DNA of 64,000 bases from Brumicola pallidula DSM 14239 = ACAM 615 (lineage in GTDB: Bacteria > Pseudomonadota > Gammaproteobacteria > Enterobacterales > Alteromonadaceae): contig NZ_AUAV01000024.1 in NCBI RefSeq assembly GCF_000428905.1, positions 1 to 64,000 of the forward strand, written 5' to 3'. The notes beneath the pieces are model-generated. The model was not told the DNA's origin. It saw nothing but the letters and a program-made list of their open reading frames with translations, and made no database searches. Shown piece after piece: positions 56,955 through 64,000 of the stretch. The position numbers and the translations under genes are program-made. The first letter of the stretch is position 1; every line of letters begins with the position of its first letter.

Positions 56955-57614
56955 CTACTTGGTTTTTTTCACTTTAATTAAATGCCGTTCACCCTGAAAA
57001 TTTGGCACACCAAGGTTGATACAATCTACCACTTTAAAGCCTGTAGGAATTTCGTCAAGTTCAAGTTGGTTAACTTGACCTTTTAATGCTAAAAATGTTC
57101 CATTTTCATCGGTTAAATATTGGCACCAATGCAGCATATCTCTGAGTGATGCAAAAGCTCTGCTCAGCACGCCATCAAGTGGTTTTTCCAATTTAAGGTC
57201 TTCAACTCGGGTTTGAATAGCAGTTACATTGCTTATTTTTAGCTCGTACAAACTTTGCCTAATAAAACGAACGCGCTTACCTAAACTATCAATCAGCAGA
57301 AATGTTTTATCTGGATTCATGATAGCTAACGGAATGCCTGGTAGTCCAGCCCCAGTGCCAATGTCAGCAAAATGAGTACCTTGTAAATGAGGTGAAACAA
57401 CAATTGAATCAAATATATGTTTGATAAGCATGTCGTGCGGGTCTCTGACTGAGGTTAAATTGTAGGCTTTATTCCACTTATTAATTAATAAAACAAACTC
57501 TATGAGCTGTTTCTTTTGCAGTGTTGAAACAACAAAATCTAAATCCGCCACCATCTTATCAAATGAATCTGACAGTACATCAAACGCGGCAGAGTTATGT
57601 TTGTTTGTAATCAT
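56955..57614 (-). CDS. rsmG: 16S rRNA (guanine527-N7)-methyltransferase
   Basis: A 219-residue protein with the SAM-binding ADIGTGAGLPGIPLAI and the KWNKAYNLTSVRDP motif. Its ATG overlaps the mnmG stop by one base (TAATG), coupling translation. The product methylates G527 of 16S rRNA. Confidence 0.96.
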   Translation of the reverse strand: MITNKHNSAAFDVLSDSFDKMVADLDFVVSTLQKKQLIEFVLLINKWNKAYNLTSVRDPHDMLIKHIFDSIVVSPHLQGTHFADIGTGAGLPGIPLAIMNPDKTFLLIDSLGKRVRFIRQSLYELKISNVTAIQTRVEDLKLEKPLDGVLSRAFASLRDMLHWCQYLTDENGTFLALKGQVNQLELDEIPTGFKVVDCINLGVPNFQGERHLIKVKKTK

Positions 57615-59515
57615 TAGGCCGTTTGTTTCTCAGCTTTATATAACATATTGTGTTTCTTTAAATATACCACTAACAGCGAAATTGCAGCGGGTGTAATACC
57701 TGAAATACGCGATGCTTTTCCAATGGTTTCTGGTCGAGCATCACTTAATTTAGCAACGACCTCATTTGATAAACCTGAAATTTGCGAAAAGTTAAAGTCA
57801 ATTGGCAATAGTGAATTTTCATGGCGCAATGATTTTGCAACTTCATCTTTCTGACGCTCTATATAACCCGCGTATTTTATTTGAATTTCAACCTGTTCTG
57901 CTGCTTTGGGATCACTAATACTTGGCCCCAAACTTTCGATACTGGTTAGTTTGGCATAGGTCATTTCAGGACGTCTTATTAACTCCTCGAGAGAATGCTC
58001 ACGGCTAATAGGCGTTTTTAACATGCCATTGAGTTGCTCTAACGACTCATGTTTAGTATGTATCCATTGTGATTTTAGTCTTTGCTTTTCAAGCTCAACA
58101 CTGTTCATTTTTTGCTGGAAATATGCCCATTGTTCATCTCCAACAAGACCAATTTCCCTGCCTTTTTCAGTCAGGCGAACATCAGCATTATCTTCTCTAA
58201 GTAACAACCGGTACTCCGCTCGGCTGGTAAACATACGATAAGGTTCTTTGGTGCCCATTGTGGCCAGGTCATCAATTAACACACCCATATAGGCCTCATC
58301 GCGACGCAATTCAAAACCGTCTTTTCCTTGGCACTGCAATGCGGCATTTGCGCCCGCTACTAAACCTTGTGCTCCAGCCTCTTCATAGCCAGTTGTACCG
58401 TTAATCTGACCCGCGAAAAATAATCCACCAATAAATTTAGTTTCAAGTGTTTGCTTTAAATCACGTGGATCAAAAAAATCATACTCTATGGCATAACCAG
58501 GGCGAATAATGTGTGCATTTTCAAACCCATTAATTGAGCGAACTAACGCCATTTGAATATCAAAAGGTAAACTCGTTGATATTCCATTTGGATATACTTC
58601 AACGCTGGTCAATCCTTCAGGCTCAACAAATATCTGATGTGATGTTTTATCTGCAAAACGAACTACTTTATCCTCAATTGACGGACAATATCTTGGTCCT
58701 ACACCTTCAATAACGCCCGTATACATAGGCGATCTGTCTAAGCCAGAACGCACAATATCATGGGTTTTTTCATTGGTGTGAGTTATGTAACAAGGAATTT
58801 GACGAGGATGATCCTCTGCTTTACCCGTAAATGAAAATACAGGAAGCGGTGTATCGCCTGGCTGTGCCTGCATTTTTGAATAATCAAGCGTACGCGTATC
58901 TAAGCGAGCAGGGGTCCCTGTTTTAAGTCTGCCAACTCTAAATGGCAAGGCACGAAGTCTTACTGCTAGTGCATTCGATGGAGGGTCGCCAGCTCTTCCA
59001 CCTTTGTAATTTTCCATGCCAATGTGAATAGTACCACCGAGAAAAGTACCGACGGTGATCACCACTGTTTTTGCTCTAAATTTCAAACCCATTTGTGTAA
59101 CTACGCCAACAACACAATCATTCTCTACGATAAGATCATCACATGATTGTTGAAATAGAGTTAAGTTGGGTTGGTTTTCAAGTACCTGACGAACCGCCAT
59201 ACGATACAAGCTTCTATCAGCTTGTGCACGGGTTGCTCGCACTGCAGGTCCTTTGCTTGAATTTAATGTTCGAAACTGGATACCTGCTTTATCGGTTGCT
59301 TTTGCCATAACGCCACCAAGGGCATCGATTTCTTTGACTAAATGTCCCTTGCCAATACCACCTATGGCAGGATTACATGACATTTGTCCAAGCGTTTCAA
59401 TACTGTGAGTAAGCAATAAGGTATTTACGCCCATGCGAGCCGCGGCTGTTGCAGCCTCAGTTCCAGCATGACCACCACCGACAACAATGACATCAAAATC
59501 TTGTTGGTAAAACAT
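57614..59515 (-). CDS. mnmG: tRNA uridine 5-carboxymethylaminomethyl modification enzyme MnmG
   Basis: A 633-residue protein with the FAD-binding [35 protein letters not shown] and the [15 protein letters not shown] region. With MnmE (also in this window) it modifies U34 of several tRNAs. ATG at 59515 with GAGG nine bases upstream is chosen over TTG at 59530. First gene after oriC. Confidence 0.97.
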   Translation of the reverse strand: MFYQQDFDVIVVGGGHAGTEAATAAARMGVNTLLLTHSIETLGQMSCNPAIGGIGKGHLVKEIDALGGVMAKATDKAGIQFRTLNSSKGPAVRATRAQADRSLYRMAVRQVLENQPNLTLFQQSCDDLIVENDCVVGVVTQMGLKFRAKTVVITVGTFLGGTIHIGMENYKGGRAGDPPSNALAVRLRALPFRVGRLKTGTPARLDTRTLDYSKMQAQPGDTPLPVFSFTGKAEDHPRQIPCYITHTNEKTHDIVRSGLDRSPMYTGVIEGVGPRYCPSIEDKVVRFADKTSHQIFVEPEGLTSVEVYPNGISTSLPFDIQMALVRSINGFENAHIIRPGYAIEYDFFDPRDLKQTLETKFIGGLFFAGQINGTTGYEEAGAQGLVAGANAALQCQGKDGFELRRDEAYMGVLIDDLATMGTKEPYRMFTSRAEYRLLLREDNADVRLTEKGREIGLVGDEQWAYFQQKMNSVELEKQRLKSQWIHTKHESLEQLNGMLKTPISREHSLEELIRRPEMTYAKLTSIESLGPSISDPKAAEQVEIQIKYAGYIERQKDEVAKSLRHENSLLPIDFNFSQISGLSNEVVAKLSDARPETIGKASRISGITPAAISLLVVYLKKHNMLYKAEKQTA

Positions 59516-60052
59516 GTGCAATTGCCTCAATTAAAATCACGGTAAAACAAACAGCTTAGTTAGTGTTAGTACCCAATCAATTTATTGATCTGGTTATATT
59601 ATATCTAACGCTAAAAAAAATATTTAAAACAACCCGAAAAAACGGGGTTCACATGGTATACGAGTTTAACCTTATTTGGAATCCTTATGATTCGAACACA
59701 AGTTGAAGTTGGGTTCATTTTTTATAAGATAGATTGAGTGTGAATTGAATTACCTATGCTAAACAATAGTTGAAAATTAAAAGTAGTCTAGTTAGATGCT
59801 TAAACATTTTTGTATGTTTTTAGCCTCAATTTATTGATTTTTTGCTTAGTAAAAAAAAAGGCTAAAATTGGCTTTGCGTTTTGCTTAATAAAAACAAAGA
59901 TCTTAGATATATAGTTTATTATTATTATTATTAGGCAAGCACTTTTCTGTTTATAAGTGTTTATTTAAATTAAAAATCAATAAGTTAGAACACTTCAAAC
60001 CCTGTGATCAAGAGGGTGTAGGTTGGGTATATGCTATGTATAACTAGCCCTT

Positions 60053-60061
60053 TTATCCACA
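60053..60061 (+). promoter_or_regulatory. DnaA box 1 (TTATCCACA)
   Basis: Perfect match to the consensus, in the oriC region. Confidence 0.9.
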
Positions 60062-60125
60062 AGCAGAATATCCGTTAAAATTGTCCAGTGAATGATCATA
60101 ACTTTTGTACAACTTAGGATCGATC

Positions 60126-60134
60126 TTATCCACA
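60126..60134 (+). promoter_or_regulatory. DnaA box 2 (TTATCCACA)
   Basis: Perfect match to the consensus, overlapping a GATC at 60122. Confidence 0.9.
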
Positions 60135-60158
60135 ATACTGAAGAACAGGTGTAAATAT

Positions 60159-60167
60159 TGTGTATAA
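60159..60167 (-). promoter_or_regulatory. DnaA box 3 (TTATACACA)
   Basis: One mismatch from TTATCCACA, opposite orientation; a well-known variant. Confidence 0.75.
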
Positions 60168-60269
60168 CTTGTATATGAAATTAGAAAATAATGAGTTGTA
60201 CTCATCGTCAGTGTCCTAGATCAATGCTTCTTATGGAATACGTAGATTGTTTTATTGATGTTTAGGTAC

Positions 60270-60278
60270 TTATGCACA
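60270..60278 (+). promoter_or_regulatory. DnaA box 4 (TTATGCACA)
   Basis: One mismatch from the consensus. Confidence 0.65.
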
Positions 60279-60804
60279 ATAATTTACTTGCTTACAAAGT
60301 AATGAAAAACCTTACCTTCAAATAAAGTAAAAAAATAAGGTAAAGCAGGTCAATATATGGGTCCCCGTAATTCATGTTTTTTCGATTTTACAAGTAACAT
60401 TAACGCTTATATAACCATTTTCAGTAGTTGAAATTATCATTATGAACATAGGAATCATTTCTATTTTGGTACTAAAACATAGTTAATAAAGGTACTAATG
60501 GTTAATATAGAACCGTTAAATTTTTTAAGGTAGTCATTTTTTTTGACTGTTTATAGCTAAAAAACGGAATGCTGCTTGTAAAATGATGCCAATGTCATCA
60601 TTAAAGTCAGCTCTGTAGGCACAAATAATAAAGAAAGTGATACTAAAGACAACAGAACTTCAGGTTGGTTTATGGATTTTGTTGCGATGAGTTAGTATTT
60701 ACAGGAAAAAAATAGGGTAGCGGATAATATTAGCTAAGGGGTATTAACGCTAAATTTAGTAAGGATGATGAGCAACCCTGCTATGTTCTCACCATTGAGC
60801 TGAA

Positions 60805-61620
60805 CTAGCGTACTTGATTAGGCTGGTATTGATTGCCACTGGTTGGTTCTGCATAGTCAGGAACGACTTGCTTACGTCTGCTAGGGCCTTGGAAACGCAC
60901 TTTATAAGTATCATACTCTTTAATTGATTCAAAACAGTATCGACCTAAGGCAGTTTCAAGGTCTTTTAAATTATGGTTGGTAATAAGAATACAGTTTTTA
61001 TTATCAATAAGGCGTTGTCGCAATAAACTACCTAGCCAGCTTTGTGTGGTTTTTTTAAGCATTGTTTCATTGACGCAAACTTCATCTAATATTAGCAAAT
61101 CAACTTCTTGTAGTTGTTTGTTTATTTGACGGAATTTTTCTGGAGCACTGTCGGCAGATTGGAAATCGTAAGACGAGAATCGCATTTCTAACAGTGTTTG
61201 TAATTGACGGTACATCACGGTAGTTTCGTACTGGTCTATTAACTGATGAGCGATGGCCCCTGCAATATGTGATTTACCACGACCATAGTCACCGTAAAAA
61301 ATCATCATATGAGCGCCACTGTTGCGCCAGCTTGCATCGGCATGAGCTGCAATAAATGATTTTGCTATATTGATAGCTTCAACAACATCTTGTGCGTCTT
61401 CAATTAAATTGTGAAAAGTCCACTTTGGGTCTAGCTCTGATTTACCGTGTATCTTTTGTACGCGCTGAAGTCGAGTCTCTTGTTGTAATTTTTGAACATC
61501 TTGGTTGGCTAAACGATCAAATTCTTGACGACGTTCTTTATAGTTAAATTGAGCTTCAGGTTCGGGATCTTTTCCCAAAGACTTGGCCAATTCATTAATC
61601 CTATCGTTTAGACTTTTCAT
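60805..61620 (-). CDS. dnaC: DnaC-like helicase loader
   Basis: A 271-residue AAA+ protein with Walker A YGDYGRGKSHIAG (about 110-120), DLLILDEVCVNE (Walker B) and NLKDLETALGRYCFE (sensor region). It loads DnaB at forks or origins. Its start overlaps the dnaT stop by 4 bases (ATGA). Confidence 0.88.
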   Translation of the reverse strand: MKSLNDRINELAKSLGKDPEPEAQFNYKERRQEFDRLANQDVQKLQQETRLQRVQKIHGKSELDPKWTFHNLIEDAQDVVEAINIAKSFIAAHADASWRNSGAHMMIFYGDYGRGKSHIAGAIAHQLIDQYETTVMYRQLQTLLEMRFSSYDFQSADSAPEKFRQINKQLQEVDLLILDEVCVNETMLKKTTQSWLGSLLRQRLIDNKNCILITNHNLKDLETALGRYCFESIKEYDTYKVRFQGPSRRKQVVPDYAEPTSGNQYQPNQVR

Positions 61621-62267
61621 GATTTCCCGCTGTATTTTTCAATTAGTTGTTTAACGTTGTCATCTATTTCAATACCTGCCTGTGGTGTTATCCACTGGTG
61701 GCCTACTTTGGTTTGTTCTTTATTAACAGGCAGTCGTTGACGGCGCTGCTTTATATTTAACACAAATTTTTGTGTCCACTGATAATCAGTAAATTGTTTT
61801 TCAGGATAACCTAACCAATAAGCAATGTATTCACCCAGTTCATCAGCAGAATAACCTTTATCAATAACGCCGACAAGCTGGCAAAGTTGCTCGAATAAAT
61901 CAGCATCTGGTCGCCAGTTGATATTCATTTTAATAAAACTCTGGTGTTTGTCTGTGCTGATGTCAAAAAGGTCTTTACTAATACTTAATGGCAAATGAAT
62001 TACTTGATTATTCAAACTGCGTTTGTAAGATTGCTCGTGATTAATCCTAATTAGCCCAACGCTGTCTAATTCTTTAAGTAATGAATTAACTTGTCGTCCT
62101 AAAGTCACCACTTCTTCCTTACCATTCAAAAAATCCATAATATCTTTATAAGAAAGTGTAACATTACCTTTCATGGATTTACTTTTGGATACTAAATAAA
62201 CACTATAGAGTGCTCTAGCATGATTGCTCATGGATAATTGAAGGGCGTCTAATTCTAAGCTATTCAT
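61617..62267 (-). CDS. dnaT: DnaT-like primosomal protein
   Basis: A 216-residue protein: N-terminal winged-helix region (LSMSNHARALYSVYLVSKSKS, VTLSYKDIMDFLNG) and C-terminal single-strand-binding-like region (NWRPDADLFEQLCQLVGV, EYIAYWLGYPEKQFTDYQWTQKFVLNI). The latter is the DnaT/DnaTC pattern. It couples to dnaC by ATGA overlap and could act in restart. Confidence 0.8.
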   Translation of the reverse strand: MNSLELDALQLSMSNHARALYSVYLVSKSKSMKGNVTLSYKDIMDFLNGKEEVVTLGRQVNSLLKELDSVGLIRINHEQSYKRSLNNQVIHLPLSISKDLFDISTDKHQSFIKMNINWRPDADLFEQLCQLVGVIDKGYSADELGEYIAYWLGYPEKQFTDYQWTQKFVLNIKQRRQRLPVNKEQTKVGHQWITPQAGIEIDDNVKQLIEKYSGKS

Positions 62268-62275
62268 GCTAATGA

Positions 62276-62716
62276 CTATTCACCTATTACTTTATCTAAT
62301 TGTGCAACAAACCATTCGACTGCAACTTCCTCAGGAATAGGGTGGTGCAGTACATCTATATGCAGGGGTTCACTTAGCAAAGTTACACCTTTTTCAACAA
62401 GTAAGGTTTCCATTTTCATTGCAGCGCCGCAATAAGTATCGTAACTGCTATCGCCAAGTCCAATAATCATGGCATTAAAACCGGTTAAATCATGCTGTTG
62501 AAGCGCCTTAGCATAAGGGGCAATATTGTCAGGCAAATCACCCGCGCCATGCGTAGAAGTACATATCAATAATACATGGTCTTTATTCAACGTAGACACG
62601 CTAGGTTCAAAGTGACATTCACCTGTATGACCAATTTCAATAATGCTAACCAATATTGCTTCTGCGACATATTCCGAAGCGCCTAGTACAGAACCTACCA
62701 TGATATCGAAGTGCAT
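62276..62716 (-). CDS. mioC: Flavodoxin-like protein MioC
   Basis: A 146-residue flavodoxin with the phosphate loop GSVLGASEYVAE, CTSTHGAGDLPDN and LGDSSYDTYCGAA for FMN. In E. coli mioC lies beside oriC and its product aids biotin synthase. Its position here fits. Confidence 0.88.
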   Translation of the reverse strand: MHFDIMVGSVLGASEYVAEAILVSIIEIGHTGECHFEPSVSTLNKDHVLLICTSTHGAGDLPDNIAPYAKALQQHDLTGFNAMIIGLGDSSYDTYCGAAMKMETLLVEKGVTLLSEPLHIDVLHHPIPEEVAVEWFVAQLDKVIGE

Positions 62717-62868
62717 GTAATTACCTTAAATGATGAATGCTATTGTAATTTAATATTTGTATTGGAAATCGATAACCTGAAACAATATATTGTTGATATT
62801 AAGCAGTGTTGTAAATACCTCAACCAAAAACGACCAGATATTGAGTGAGTGTATTTATATGACAAAGG

Positions 62869-64000
62869 TTATTTACCAATGCAAAAGGATGAAAATATTT
62901 TACCTAATAAATCATCTGAACTAAATTCACCGGTGATTTCATTTAAATACTGTTGTGCTATACGTAACTCTTCAGCAAGTAATTCCCCTGCCATATTATC
63001 TTCAAGTTGTGATTTGCCCAGTTTTATATGCTCATCAGCTTGTTGTAATGCGATAATATGACGTTGCCGTGCGATGACTTGGTCTTCTCCCGCTTGCTCA
63101 AAGCCCATACACTGCTTTAAATGGTCTCTGAGCTCATTTATACCGTGTTGTTGCTTTGCTGAAATACGTAATACAGGGTAAGTAGCACTTGTTGATAGAC
63201 CAATCGTCTCACCGCTTTCATCACATTTATTACGAATAACGGTGATGTTTGGATTAGCGGGCAGGCGAGCGTAAAATTCTGGCCATATAGCGCTGGGTTG
63301 GTCTGCTTTTTCCTCGTTGCTGTCTACCATAAATAAAATACGGTCGGCCTTCTCAATTTCAGTCCAAGCTCTCTCTATACCAATTTTTTCGACTTCATCG
63401 GTGCTTTCGCGCAGCCCAGCGGTGTCGATAATATGCAATGGCATTCCATCAATATGAATATGTTCCTTTAGTACATCACGAGTAGTACCCGCGATGTGAG
63501 TTACGATCGCAGATTCTTTACCTGAAAGTGCATTGAGTAAACTCGACTTACCTGCATTGGGTCTACCTACAATGACCACAGACATGCCGTCGCGGATTAA
63601 GCTACCTTGTTTGGCTTGATGTTTAATGCTGTCGAGCTGTTTACAGATTTTAAGTAAGTCACCTTGAATTTTGCCGTCTCCCAAAAAATCGATTTCTTCT
63701 TCGGGGAAGTCAATCGCTGCCTCAACATACATACGGAGGTAAATAACTTGTTCAACCAAGGTATTAATTTGCTGAGAAAATTCACCTTGAAGCGAACGAA
63801 GTGCACTTTTGGCCGCTTGTTTTGAGGTTGCGTCGATAAGGTCGGCAATAGCTTCAGCTTGAGTTAAATCTAATTTATCGTTTAAAAAGGCTTGTTCACT
63901 AAATTCACCTGGTCGAGCTAAGCGGATATCCGAGATGGCAACACAAGCGTCGAGTAATAATTCCATTACAACTTGACCGCCATGGCCTTGTAGTTCCAAC
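62869..64000 (-). CDS. mnmE: tRNA modification GTPase MnmE (5' part outside window)
   Basis: The last 376 codons (about the C-terminal five-sixths). Tetrahydrofolate-binding tail of the N-domain ([18 protein letters not shown]), then the G domain: G1 [11 protein letters not shown]2 TTRD, G3 DTAGLRES, G4 NKCD, and C-terminal FCIGK with the conserved Cys. Works with MnmG. Open at the window edge. Confidence 0.96.
   Translation of the reverse strand, partial: LELQGHGGQVVMELLLDACVAISDIRLARPGEFSEQAFLNDKLDLTQAEAIADLIDATSKQAAKSALRSLQGEFSQQINTLVEQVIYLRMYVEAAIDFPEEEIDFLGDGKIQGDLLKICKQLDSIKHQAKQGSLIRDGMSVVIVGRPNAGKSSLLNALSGKESAIVTHIAGTTRDVLKEHIHIDGMPLHIIDTAGLRESTDEVEKIGIERAWTEIEKADRILFMVDSNEEKADQPSAIWPEFYARLPANPNITVIRNKCDESGETIGLSTSATYPVLRISAKQQHGINELRDHLKQCMGFEQAGEDQVIARQRHIIALQQADEHIKLGKSQLEDNMAGELLAEELRIAQQYLNEITGEFSSDDLLGKIFSSFCIGK

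Larger units (their letters stand above)
59516..60804. other. oriC: Chromosomal replication origin region (oriC)
   Basis: A 1.29-kb gene-free region between mnmG and dnaC/dnaT/mioC, as in other gammaproteobacterial origins. It holds two perfect DnaA boxes TTATCCACA, variants TTATACACA and TTATGCACA, several GATC sites (60005, 60095, 60118, 60122, 60219), and an AT-rich stretch with AGATCT and repeated TTATTATT (about 59895-59935), which fits the unwinding element. The part beyond 60300 shows no boxes and should also carry the dnaC-side promoter. Confidence 0.85.

Overview
The window looks like a near-oriC chromosome segment of a marine gammaproteobacterium, most likely Alteromonadales (Alteromonadaceae; Glaciecola- or Alteromonas-like). 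The evidence is gene content and order: mnmE, mioC, dnaT, dnaC, a DnaA-box-rich region, mnmG, rsmG, parA, parB and a complete atpIBEFHAGDC operon, all on the minus strand (47.8-64.0 kb). This assignment is inferred from gene order and protein style; no database was consulted. No rRNA, tRNA or CRISPR array was seen.

Layout. 0-0.5 kb: a decayed IS200/IS605 transposase end that appears to interrupt a DUF2807-type lipoprotein gene. 0.9-8.4 kb: mostly single genes, namely a secreted peptide-amidase-like enzyme, a HiPIP ferredoxin-like protein, a flavin-reductase-fold protein with a CPXCG partner, a VRR-NUC/DEDDh exonuclease fusion, and small TIGR03643, lipoprotein and VF530 genes. 8.4-25.1 kb: a long minus-strand operon that reads like a trans-envelope machine. 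It holds an ExbB/TolQ-like protein, two ExbD/TolR-like proteins, an AgmX/TonB-like periplasm-spanning protein, three TPR lipoproteins or TPR proteins, two small outer-membrane beta-barrels (one with an SH3 domain), DUF3570, DUF4266, a TlpA thioredoxin and a di-heme PD40-type lipoprotein. The parts list resembles the Agl/Glt apparatus of Myxococcus. 25.8-31.3 kb: a divergent operon with two c-type-heme proteins (one with a LamG domain) and a Tat-exported DUF1501 protein. 31.5-34.2 kb: an AhpD-like protein, a TetR regulator flanked by three matching palindromes, and an ApbE flavin transferase.

34.3-47.7 kb is accessory DNA: small membrane and hypothetical genes, an RhlE-type helicase, attC-like sites on the minus strand, two decayed IS91-type elements that carry tyrosine recombinases, an ABC-exporter fragment, a broken XRE regulator, and a fragment resembling the N-terminus of an integron integrase. 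Together these suggest a relic chromosomal integron later hit by IS91-type insertions. 47.8-64 kb is the conserved ATP synthase, partition and replication-origin core, with dnaC and dnaT placed between oriC and mioC.

The most interesting system is 8.4-31.3 kb. Its genes are tightly packed with overlapping starts, and the set suggests a proton-driven inner-membrane motor linked through periplasmic TPR and TonB-like proteins to outer-membrane barrels and surface heme proteins. The function is not known from the sequence.
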